Below the pieces are notes generated by a model. That model was given only the letters and a program-made list of their open reading frames with translations, ran no database searches and was not told the DNA's origin. Below are positions 1 through 5,753 of a DNA stretch of 5,783 nt, in pieces (position 1 is the stretch's first letter; each line of letters begins with the position of its first letter). Made by a program: the position numbers and the translations under genes. Location of the stretch: positions 1-5,783 of the forward strand of contig CAYOSH010000082.1 in assembly GCA_964406575.1 (NCBI GenBank), in the 5' to 3' direction. The DNA comes from WTAW01 sp964406575. GTDB lineage: Bacteria; Acidobacteriota; Aminicenantia; Aminicenantales; Aminicenantaceae.

Positions 1-34
1 TCGTTATGGATGTCCAGTATTACGATTAATTCCG

Positions 35-130
35 TTTGTATTGAGGAATGCCGAGGTCCAGATCTGTTTTAATCCCTACTAGACTTTTTTGGGATTCCTT
101 CATGTGAGAATCCTATCTCCTCAATATAGG
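35..130 (+). promoter_or_regulatory. Possible structured leader upstream of the H+-ATPase gene
   Basis: Bases 36-47 (TTGTATTGAGGA) can pair with 118-129 (TCCTCAATATAG). The core of 40-47 with 118-125 is eight perfect pairs, extended outward by A-T and G-T pairs. Inside, AATCCC (71-76) can pair with GGGATT (91-96), or GGATTC (92-97) can pair with GAATCC (108-113); these two hairpins exclude each other. CAGATCTG (59-66) is an 8-base palindrome. This layout would suit a folded mRNA leader, but it matches no riboswitch class I recognise. It exists in RNA only if transcription starts before base 35; the promoter candidate at 65-73 would remove the outer stem. Confidence 0.35.
65..73 (+). promoter_or_regulatory. 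Extended -10 promoter candidate for the ATPase-usp operon
   Basis: TG at 65-66, one base, then TTTAAT at 68-73 matches an extended -10 element, with five of six bases of TATAAT. No good -35 hexamer lies 16-18 bp upstream (45-51 reads GGAATGC), so the call rests on the extended -10 alone. Transcription would begin near base 80, leaving a leader of about 90 nt before the ATPase start. If the organism is archaeal, this bacterial signal is meaningless. Confidence 0.25.
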
Positions 131-145
131 AATATGGATCCTTAC

Positions 146-168
146 GGATTAAAAGAATCCAGAAGGGA
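146..168 (+). promoter_or_regulatory. Ribosome binding site of the ATPase, with a hairpin just upstream
   Basis: AAGGG at 163-167 is the only Shine-Dalgarno-like sequence near the start. It lies one base from ATG 169 but four bases from the next codon, TTG 172, so initiation at TTG cannot be excluded. Immediately upstream, GGATT (146-150) can pair with AATCC (156-160) around a five-base loop. That hairpin ends two bases before the purine tract and could affect ribosome access. Confidence 0.4.
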
Positions 169-2652
169 ATGTTGCTTTTTCAATTCTATAAAGACCCCGA
201 GGGAAAAGTGACTTCAGCGGAGCATTTGAAAAGTTTGGATACGTCTGCCGAAGGTCTTTCTCAAGAAGAGGTCGGACGCAGACTTTCTTTATACGGCTAT
301 AATGAGCTTGAAGAAAAGAAAATTAATCCATTCCTAAAATTCCTCTCCTATTTTTGGGGACCAATTCCTTGGATGATAGAAGTTGCCGCCGTCCTCTCCA
401 TCGTCGTTAAACATTGGACCGACTTTGTTATTATTCTCGTCCTTCTGCTGGCCAATGCTGTAGTCGGTTTCTGGGAAGAATATAAGGCCGACAACACAAT
501 CGCCGCGCTTAAAGCCAAGCTAGCGCTGAAAGCACGGGTTAAACGGGACGTAAAATGGTTATCGATACCCGCACGAGAGCTTGTTCCTGGAGACATCATC
601 CGATTACGGATCGGGGATATTGTTCCGGCAGATGCAATATTGCTCGATGGCGATCCCTTGCAGATCGATCAATCAGCCTTGACAGGTGAGTCTTTGCCTG
701 TAACTCGTGATGAAGGACAGGAGGTGTATTCGGGTTCTGTCGTCAAGCTTGGAGAGATCGATGCCGTGGTTCATTTGACGGGGAATAAAACATATATGGG
801 AAAAACGGTGCGCCTAGTTGAAGAGGTCAAAAAGGTCAGCCATTTTCAGCGTGCCGTGTTGAAGATAGGGGACTATCTTATCATTGTTGCACTGGCTTTA
901 GTGATTATTATCCTGGCTGTAGCTCTCTTTAGAGCTGACAACATGATAACGGTTCTTCAGTTTGTGCTTGTCTTAACTGTCGCTGCTATTCCTGTTGCCA
1001 TGCCCACCGTTTTATCGATAACCATGGCGGTGGGGGCACAAATTCTGGCAAAATATCAGGCGGTCGTCAGTCGACTGCCAAGCATAGAAGAACTTGCTGG
1101 GATAGATGTTCTTTGCTCCGATAAGACAGGGACTCTCACCCAGAATAAACTTGAGTTGGGCGATCCGTTTTCTGTGGGGGATATCGAACCGGGCCAGGTT
1201 ATTCTCGATGCGGCGTTAGCCTCGAGGGAGGAAGATCGGGATCCAATTGACCTTGCGATACTCAAAGGAATGAAAGACAGAAACTTGTCATCCTTCGAAA
1301 TTTTGCACTTTCAGCCGTTTGATCCGGTTCAAAAACGCACGGTGGCACAGGTGAAAGATTCCTCTGGCACTGAGTTTAAAGTAAGCAAGGGAGCGCCTCA
1401 AGTCATCCTTGATATGGCTGAAAATTCAGAGGAGGTTCGATCTGAGTGTGAAAAGAAGATAGAGGAATTTGCCAAGCGCGGATTTCGCTCTTTGGGAGTT
1501 GCGCGCACGGATAACCAGAATAAATGGCAGTTCAGAGGAGTGCTCCCTTTGTATGACCCGCCAAGGGAGGATTCAAAGGAGACGATAGAGAGAGCTCAAA
1601 ATATGGGAGTGAACATAAAAATGGTTACCGGAGACCAGGTGGCTATCGCCAAGGAAATCGCCCGGCAATTAGGACTCGGAACGAATATTCTGGACGCCAG
1701 TATTTTTTCAGAAACCAAACACCATGAGACCGGACAGCTCGCCGACGCTATCGAACAAGCGGACGGATTCGCTCAGGTCTTTCCTGAACATAAATATCAT
1801 ATCGTGGATGTCCTCCAGAGCAAGGGGCATATCGTCGGCATGACAGGAGATGGGGTGAACGATGCTCCTGCCCTAAAAAAAGCCGACGGAGGAATCGCTG
1901 TTTCTGGAGCTACAGATGCCGCCCGCAGCGCAGCTGATATCGTTTTATTGGCTCCTGGGATCGCTGTTATCTCCAGGGCTATTGAAGAGAGTCGAAAAAT
2001 TTTCCGGCGTATGACGAATTATTCCATCTACCGAATCGCCGAAACCATACGGATTCTGCTGTTCATGACTCTTTCCATTCTCGTATTCAATTTTTATCCT
2101 GTTACCGCTGTGATGATCGTCCTGCTGGCTTTGCTGAATGACGGAGCGATATTGTCCATCGCTTATGACCGTGCACAATATTCTAAACAACCTGAAAGAT
2201 GGGATATGCATGTTGTTTTAGGAATCGCTACTGTTCTGGGAGTTATAGGAGTTGTCGCATCGTTCGGAATCTTCTATCTGGCAAAGCAGGTTCTTCATTT
2301 TAACCATGAGACCATTCAAACCCTGATGTACTTGAAATTATCGGTGGCAGGTCACTTAACCATTTTTATCACCAGGAACAAAGGCTCATTCTGGTCCTTC
2401 CGGCCAGCGCCGATTCTCATGGGAGCTGTGCTCGGAACTCAAAGCATGGCAACTCTGATCGCTGTCTTCGGTTTGTTCATGGCTCCTCTCGCGTGGAAAT
2501 GGGCGTTACTTGTTTGGGGATACGCACTTTTTTGGTTTGTTATCAATGATTTCGTAAAAATTCAAGCCTATCGAATTTTTGATTGCCATAAATCCCTTCT
2601 TTCAACAAAAAGAAGAAATAAACGACAGTTTTCACGAAATGGAAGAGTATGA
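169..2652 (+). CDS. P-type H+-exporting ATPase, plasma-membrane (P3A) type
   Basis: Pumps protons out of the cell at the expense of ATP, in the cytoplasmic membrane. The 827 residues show the full P-type plan. M1-M2 span about 62-103, followed by an actuator domain with TGES at 172-175. M3-M4 span about 236-288, with the PVAMP kink at 275-279. The phosphorylation motif DKTGT starts at Asp318. The nucleotide domain has FDPVQKRT (384-391) and KGAP (407-410). Next come DPPR (463-466), TGD (487-489) and the hinge TGDGVNDAP (559-567), then M5-M10 (about 620-795). The residues that carry protons in plant AHA2 (Asn106, Arg655, Asp684) appear conserved as Asn96, Arg628 and Asp658, which supports H+ over Na+ or Ca2+; this alignment is from memory. 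The tail after M10 is only about 30 residues and basic, so the long autoinhibitory domain of plant and fungal pumps is absent. The start at ATG 169 gives the usual short N-terminus, and an in-frame TAG at 127-129 limits extension. The stop overlaps the usp start. Confidence 0.95.
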   Translation: MLLFQFYKDPEGKVTSAEHLKSLDTSAEGLSQEEVGRRLSLYGYNELEEKKINPFLKFLSYFWGPIPWMIEVAAVLSIVVKHWTDFVIILVLLLANAVVGFWEEYKADNTIAALKAKLALKARVKRDVKWLSIPARELVPGDIIRLRIGDIVPADAILLDGDPLQIDQSALTGESLPVTRDEGQEVYSGSVVKLGEIDAVVHLTGNKTYMGKTVRLVEEVKKVSHFQRAVLKIGDYLIIVALALVIIILAVALFRADNMITVLQFVLVLTVAAIPVAMPTVLSITMAVGAQILAKYQAVVSRLPSIEELAGIDVLCSDKTGTLTQNKLELGDPFSVGDIEPGQVILDAALASREEDRDPIDLAILKGMKDRNLSSFEILHFQPFDPVQKRTVAQVKDSSGTEFKVSKGAPQVILDMAENSEEVRSECEKKIEEFAKRGFRSLGVARTDNQNKWQFRGVLPLYDPPREDSKETIERAQNMGVNIKMVTGDQVAIAKEIARQLGLGTNILDASIFSETKHHETGQLADAIEQADGFAQVFPEHKYHIVDVLQSKGHIVGMTGDGVNDAPALKKADGGIAVSGATDAARSAADIVLLAPGIAVISRAIEESRKIFRRMTNYSIYRIAETIRILLFMTLSILVFNFYPVTAVMIVLLALLNDGAILSIAYDRAQYSKQPERWDMHVVLGIATVLGVIGVVASFGIFYLAKQVLHFNHETIQTLMYLKLSVAGHLTIFITRNKGSFWSFRPAPILMGAVLGTQSMATLIAVFGLFMAPLAWKWALLVWGYALFWFVINDFVKIQAYRIFDCHKSLLSTKRRNKRQFSRNGRV

Positions 2653-3509
2653 AACAAAAGAAATCAAAGAGGTTAACAAAGATTCTCCTGGCGCTCGATG
2701 GATCAGAAATATCCCGGAATACGGCGAATACATCTATCGAGGTGGCAAAGTTATTCTGCCTAAAAATCCTAGGATTGTATGTGGTGGACGAAGAATTGGT
2801 GGTGAATGATTACGCCGACTATCAGAAAGAATTAGGGCTAGAGAAGCTTTCGCTCTCCCGCCCTAAGAAAGAGGCTCTATTCGAGACTCGAGGCCGTGAA
2901 ATCCTTCAATGGCTTAAATCCAGGTGTGAGGAATCCGGTGTTCGTGTGACCACAGAAATTGGCGTAGGAGGAGTATGGGATATGACTCTTATTCACGCCA
3001 AAGAGGCATCCTTATTGGCTCTTGGGCGAAGAGGGAATGGCCATCCTGCTGAACCTAATTACCTCGGAACAAATTTTCGACACATTGCTCACCGTTTAAA
3101 CATACCTCTTTTTGTTGGCGGAGACAAAGTCCCACAGATCAAAAAAATTTTGTTGGCCTATAATGGGGAAGGAAGGGCACAAAAAGCACTGGCTTGGGCA
3201 AAAAAATTTCAAGATCATGCATCATGTGAGTTGATAACATTGGTTGTCCGGGAGAATAATAAACCTGATTCAAACAAAGACTGGCTGGAAGAAATCAAAT
3301 CGCAACTCCATAGAAGTCAAATTGGAGATTTCCAACTGATAATAAAACGCGGAGATCCTTCAGATCAGATTGTAAAAGTTGCGATAAAGACTGAATCAAA
3401 CCTGATTATCATGGGAGGATATCGCCATAAAACTCTTCTTGAATGGTTAGAGGGTAGTACATTGGATGAAGTGTTACGAAGAACTCGTTTGCCTGTTCTG
3501 GTTGCCTGA
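2649..3509 (+). CDS. Universal stress protein with two UspA domains
   Basis: A predicted cytoplasmic Usp of 286 residues made of two tandem UspA-like folds, about 9-157 and 164-286. Each begins with the typical first strand (ILLALD at 12-17, ILLAYN at 167-172) and ends with the family's LP/IP-hydrophobic strand. Domain 1 keeps Asp17 and a glycine-rich nucleotide-binding pattern (Gly126, Gly129, Gly140-Thr141). In domain 2 the aspartate is replaced by Asn172 and the usual G-x-x-G is broken by Arg259, although Gly269-Ser270 remain, so ATP binding there may be weak or lost. There is no signal peptide or membrane segment. ATG 2649 overlaps the ATPase TGA as ATGA, and the purine-rich GGAAGAG (2641-2647) lies just before it, so translation is probably coupled to the pump. 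Usp proteins are often found beside ion pumps and transporters. A role in sensing ATP or stress to adjust the pump is inference. Confidence 0.92.
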   Translation: MKQKKSKRLTKILLALDGSEISRNTANTSIEVAKLFCLKILGLYVVDEELVVNDYADYQKELGLEKLSLSRPKKEALFETRGREILQWLKSRCEESGVRVTTEIGVGGVWDMTLIHAKEASLLALGRRGNGHPAEPNYLGTNFRHIAHRLNIPLFVGGDKVPQIKKILLAYNGEGRAQKALAWAKKFQDHASCELITLVVRENNKPDSNKDWLEEIKSQLHRSQIGDFQLIIKRGDPSDQIVKVAIKTESNLIIMGGYRHKTLLEWLEGSTLDEVLRRTRLPVLVA

Positions 3510-3583
3510 AATAAGGGTGAACGCCTCATTTTTTTCTTCATGAAGTTGATGCTGCTCATCGAACGGCTGTGATTCAAATTTCG

Positions 3584-3973
3584 CTAGACCCGATGGAAAT
3601 AGCCGGTTATTATTACAATAATGACAACAATCAGTAGTATTAAAAAGGAAACACTCAGGAGGATTTCAAGAGTCTCTTCTTTTTTTCGAGTTTCTTTGTT
3701 ATCAATTTTCGAGGGCATAGCGTGCAAGGTAGATACGGTTTCCATGATAAGAGCTAAAATTAAAGCGACTATAAAAAAAGAAATCCAATAGATCCCTAAA
3801 AAGGCAGGACCAACTGGATTAATCCAAACCCCTCCTGCCCAGGATGTCAAAAGTATAATCAGAAAAATTGTAATAATTCTCTTCCATGATCGATGTTTTT
3901 GACCGGAAACTGCTAGCACTATCGTGAAAAACATGGCAATAACTAAAGCAATCAAAAAGTCTCCAAAAATCAT
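3584..3973 (-). CDS. Small four-helix membrane protein of unknown function
   Basis: Function not recognised. The 129-residue product has four strongly hydrophobic segments, at about 2-22, 32-50, 57-82 and 104-124. The loop after segment 1 (QKHRSWKR, 25-32) and the linker before segment 4 (88-103, rich in Lys, Arg and Glu) carry most of the charge. By the positive-inside rule both should be cytoplasmic, with both termini outside. Between segments 2 and 3, WAGGVW (45-50) and NPVGP (52-56) form a Trp/Gly/Pro-rich turn. I have an impression of similar WAGG-W-P-GP proteins in other bacterial genomes, but no name or function. The start is fixed by an almost ideal Shine-Dalgarno site at 3978-3985. 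It converges on usp with a 74-bp gap and diverges from the permease. It is unlikely to be a shadow ORF, because the membrane pattern, charge distribution and ribosome binding site agree and no opposing gene competes. Confidence 0.85.
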   Translation of the reverse strand: MIFGDFLIALVIAMFFTIVLAVSGQKHRSWKRIITIFLIILLTSWAGGVWINPVGPAFLGIYWISFFIVALILALIMETVSTLHAMPSKIDNKETRKKEETLEILLSVSFLILLIVVIIVIITGYFHRV

Positions 3974-3977
3974 TAGA

Positions 3978-3985
3978 ACCTCCTT
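3978..3985 (-). promoter_or_regulatory. Strong Shine-Dalgarno site of the small membrane protein gene
   Basis: Read on the minus strand this is AAGGAGGT, with four bases (TCTA) between it and ATG at 3973-3971. It is the best ribosome binding site in the window and decides the start of the gene. It implies efficient translation and a host with the canonical anti-Shine-Dalgarno sequence. Confidence 0.85.
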
Positions 3986-3997
3986 CTATATTTATTC

Positions 3998-4006
3998 AGT
4001 CAAATG
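3998..4006 (-). repeat. CATTTGACT, left member of an inverted pair
   Basis: Reads AGTCAAATG on the plus strand, so CATTTGACT faces the minus-strand membrane protein gene, 25-33 bases upstream of its start. The identical 9-mer faces the permease at 4215-4223. The flanks also agree: both are preceded by AAT followed by one or two C. The pair could be sites for one regulator of both genes, although a 9-mer pair in about 300 bases could arise by chance. Confidence 0.35.
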
Positions 4007-4044
4007 ATTCGCAGAGGAGGAGTTCATTTTTCTGTGGATAGCGA

Positions 4045-4058
4045 TGAGTATTTTATCA
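4045..4058 (+). repeat. 14-base direct repeat, copy 1 (TGAGTATTTTATCA)
   Basis: Matches copy 2 at 4145-4158 at 13 of 14 bases, the only difference being G against T at the fourth position. The two copies start exactly 100 bases apart in the same orientation. Copy 1 lacks the left TGAT half-site seen in copy 2. A paired operator is possible. Confidence 0.45.
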
Positions 4059-4144
4059 TATTTCAAGAATTTCCTCCCATAGAGTTTCCGGGGCTGTCCT
4101 TTATTTCAGTGCAATCCAGAATTTTTTCGTCATCGTGTCGAGAT

Positions 4145-4158
4145 TGATTATTTTATCA
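4145..4158 (+). repeat. 14-base direct repeat, copy 2 (TGATTATTTTATCA)
   Basis: Second copy of the element at 4045-4058. Its ends form an inverted repeat, TGAT-N6-ATCA, as expected for a dimeric DNA-binding protein. The six-base spacing differs from the four-base spacing of FNR sites. It lies 60 bases upstream of the -35 candidate of the permease promoter. Confidence 0.45.
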
Positions 4159-4214
4159 CCAGGACTTTCTTTATATGGAACATATCCACAAGTGTGCGAG
4201 GTTCCCTAGAAATC

Positions 4215-4223
4215 CATTTGACT
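4215..4223 (+). repeat. CATTTGACT, right member of an inverted pair
   Basis: Identical to the minus-strand 9-mer at 3998-4006 and facing the permease gene. It contains the TTGACT used here as a -35 candidate, so in this copy the similarity may simply reflect a promoter hexamer. Confidence 0.35.
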
Positions 4224-4245
4224 CCAAAGCATTTTATGCTGTAAA
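4218..4245 (+). promoter_or_regulatory. Sigma70-like promoter candidate for the permease
   Basis: TTGACT at 4218-4223 matches five of six bases of the -35 consensus. After 16 bases, TGTAAA at 4240-4245 matches four of six of the -10, with an extended TG at 4237-4238. Transcription would begin near 4252, which would leave too little leader for the GTG at 4252 and fits the ATG at 4279 with about 27 nt of 5' leader. The assignment assumes a bacterial host. Confidence 0.4.
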
Positions 4246-4278
4246 GATGTAGTGAGATTGAGCTCAGAGGCCTCGGCA

Positions 4279-5568
4279 ATGCAGACTAAAAAGCCTATTG
4301 GATTATTATCTGCCATTTCGATTGGCATAGGTGGGATGATAGGAGCAGGGATTTTCTCTATTTTGGGTGTTGCAGCCAGGATATCGGGTAATGCGATGCA
4401 CCTCTCATTTATTATTGCCGGAGCCGTAGCTTTATTATGCACATACTCATATGCAAAGTTAGGAGCAAAATATCCATCGGCGGGTGGACCTGTTGAATTT
4501 CTCATCAAAGGTTTTGGAGATGGAATTTTAAGCGGTGGATTCAATATTCTTCTCTGGATTGGCTATGTGTTTGTTTTAGCCCTTTATGCCAAAGCATTTG
4601 CTGGATATGCCGCGACATTCTTGACGGCAAATGCAGCGAGTTTCTGGTCGAATATTTTTGCAACAGCTGTCATCCTTATTTTTACGGCTGTTAATTTTAT
4701 CGGCGCAAAAGCTGTCGGAAAATCGGAGTTGATTATCGTTTCCGTAAAGGTCGGAATACTTCTCATGTTTGCTGCCACTGGTCTTTTTTTTATTAAACCA
4801 GCTCTTTTATCTCTTTCACACTGGCCACAGGTCTCTAATATCTTATTCGGGGCAGGGATTGTTTTTGTTGCCTATGAAGGATTTGGTTTGATCACAAATG
4901 CTGCAGAGGATATGGGAAATCCCAGAAAAGCCCTTCCAAAAGCACTTTATTTGAGTGTTTTATTTACCATCATTATTTACGCTGCTGTTTCTCTGACAGT
5001 TTTGGGTAACCTTCCCCTCTCTGAAATACTGAATGCGAAGGAATATGCTCTTGCAGCAGCCGTCAGACCTTTTCTCGGTTTGATTGGCTTTAAAATAGCA
5101 GCTATAGCTGCTTTGTTATCGACTGCTTCAGCTATCAATGCGACTCTTTATGGGGGAGCAAATGTCAGTTATATAATGGCAAAGGAAGGAGAGCTCCCCA
5201 GAAATTTTGAAAGAAAAATATGGGGGAGGGGGTATGAAGGGCTTTTTATTTCTGCCGGGTTGGTTATCCTTTTTATAAATATGCTTAATTTGGAGGGAGT
5301 GGCTCTCCTGGGAAGTGCTTCTTTCCTGTGTATCTATGCAGCTGTCAATATTGCTCATTTGCGATTACACAGGGAAACTGGTGCAAATCCTTTCCTTATA
5401 TGGATATCTATTGGGGGTTGCCTGATTTCTTTAGGTCTGCTAATCTACTATGAAATAAATAATTCACCTCTCACAGTCATTGTTCTTGGAGTTGTAATTT
5501 TCATTTCGTTTAGTGTTGAAGGAGTTATTAGAAAATATTCACAGCGATTATTGAAACCGAGAGCTTAG
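4279..5568 (+). CDS. APC-superfamily amino acid permease, ApcT-like, probably H+-coupled
   Basis: Imports an amino acid across the cytoplasmic membrane. The 429 residues contain about twelve hydrophobic segments: roughly 9-30, 41-61, 83-110, 122-142, 149-171, 185-208, 220-243, 270-298, 319-337, 339-361, 371-391 and 396-415. The glycine-rich break in helix 1 (GIGGMIGAGIF, 16-26) is the APC substrate-binding signature. The AYEGFG stretch falls in helix 6, the other unwound helix, and KEGELPR (302-308) is the usual loop after helix 8. Overall it resembles Methanocaldococcus jannaschii ApcT (MJ0609), including shared stretches such as NATxYGGANV. Lys157 in helix 5 aligns with ApcT Lys158, the residue that replaces the Na2 ion and couples transport to protons; this alignment is from memory. 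The substrate cannot be told from sequence. ATG 4279 is preferred because GAGG at 4267-4270 lies eight bases upstream. A GTG at 4252 would add nine non-membrane residues without a good ribosome site. The gene stands alone and diverges from the small membrane protein. Confidence 0.93.
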   Translation: MQTKKPIGLLSAISIGIGGMIGAGIFSILGVAARISGNAMHLSFIIAGAVALLCTYSYAKLGAKYPSAGGPVEFLIKGFGDGILSGGFNILLWIGYVFVLALYAKAFAGYAATFLTANAASFWSNIFATAVILIFTAVNFIGAKAVGKSELIIVSVKVGILLMFAATGLFFIKPALLSLSHWPQVSNILFGAGIVFVAYEGFGLITNAAEDMGNPRKALPKALYLSVLFTIIIYAAVSLTVLGNLPLSEILNAKEYALAAAVRPFLGLIGFKIAAIAALLSTASAINATLYGGANVSYIMAKEGELPRNFERKIWGRGYEGLFISAGLVILFINMLNLEGVALLGSASFLCIYAAVNIAHLRLHRETGANPFLIWISIGGCLISLGLLIYYEINNSPLTVIVLGVVIFISFSVEGVIRKYSQRLLKPRA

Positions 5569-5636
5569 AAACAGAAGTCGGAATAGAGAAAAAAGGGAGC
5601 AGAAGAAGTGGATGAATTTGAACTTCATTTGGACGG

Positions 5637-5753
5637 ATGAGTTCCAGGTCCTTTTTGAAACAGGTTAACCGAACGTTCAGTACCCAAATAAATCATATTA
5701 AGGCTGTAATGGCATCTCATGCCATGAAAAACTTGGCTGAATTGTTAGGGTAG
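5637..5753 (+). CDS. Doubtful 38-residue ORF downstream of the permease
   Basis: ATG 5637 to TAG 5751-5753 gives a 38-residue product beginning MSSRSFLKQVNRTF and ending AMKNLAELLG. The composition is protein-like: basic, probably helical, with no membrane segment. There is only a weak ribosome site (GGACGG just before the ATG), and an in-frame TGA at 5619-5621 blocks extension. It may be a small protein, the remnant of a longer gene, or chance. I recognise no family. Confidence 0.2.
   Translation: MSSRSFLKQVNRTFSTQINHIKAVMASHAMKNLAELLG
5709..5725. repeat. Perfect 7-bp hairpin downstream of the permease
   Basis: ATGGCAT (5709-5715) and ATGCCAT (5719-5725) are perfect inverted repeats around a CTC loop. 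On the plus strand the stem is followed by GAAAAA rather than a U-tract, so it is not an intrinsic terminator for the permease. On the minus strand the T-tract comes before the stem, which also excludes that reading. It lies inside the doubtful ORF at 5637-5753. A 3'-end stabilising hairpin or a protein-binding site is possible. Confidence 0.4.

Larger units (their letters stand above)
3974..4278. other. Divergent intergenic region between the membrane protein and permease genes
   Basis: About 305 bases without a supportable gene. It must hold control signals for two divergent genes. Visible elements are the minus-strand ribosome binding site (3978-3985), an inverted pair of a 9-mer (3998-4006 and 4215-4223), a 14-base direct repeat (4045-4058 and 4145-4158) and a promoter candidate for the permease (4218-4245). 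The region is AT-rich with several T-tracts. I saw no tRNA, no terminator and no recognised riboswitch. No convincing promoter for the minus-strand gene could be picked out. Confidence 0.7.

Noticed and set aside
348..599. 83-codon minus-strand ORF within the ATPase gene
   Set aside because: It is opposite well-conserved P-type ATPase sequence and shows no domain or ribosome site of its own.
2579..2809. 76-codon frame spanning the ATPase-usp junction, with an acidic, helix-like start
   Set aside because: It overlaps the end of the pump and the start of usp, both of which have clear family sequence in their own frames. The acidic stretch is a by-product of AAGAA-rich codons, and no frameshift is needed because the pump ends with a normal short tail after M10.
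3515..3545. Possible terminator after usp: a seven-T tract (3529-3535) with nearby stems
   Set aside because: The only stem before the T-tract (about 3515-3526) is four pairs with two G-T pairs. The perfect palindrome CTTCATGAAG (3536-3545) comes after the T-tract and has no loop. Neither strand gives a standard stem plus U-tract.
4013..4144. AGAGGAGG on the plus strand followed by a short open frame from GTG 4034
   Set aside because: The spacing from the purine tract to the GTG is too long, the frame is only about 37 codons, and the translation shows no recognisable pattern.
4144..4159. FNR/CRP-like dyad TTGAT...ATCA
   Set aside because: The half-sites are six bases apart rather than the four of FNR, and the right half lacks the final A, so a named regulator is not supported.
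4252..4278. GTG 4252 as an upstream start for the permease
   Set aside because: It has no good Shine-Dalgarno site, would coincide with the predicted transcription start, and adds nine residues not seen in ApcT-like proteins. ATG 4279 has GAGG eight bases upstream.
4206..4544. 112-codon minus-strand ORF opposite the permease start
   Set aside because: It is proline-rich and is the mirror of the glycine-rich permease helix 1, so it is a shadow.
4784..4791. Eight-T run within the permease gene as a possible slippage or frameshift site
   Set aside because: The reading frame is intact on both sides with continuous family sequence, so nothing indicates programmed or accidental frameshifting.
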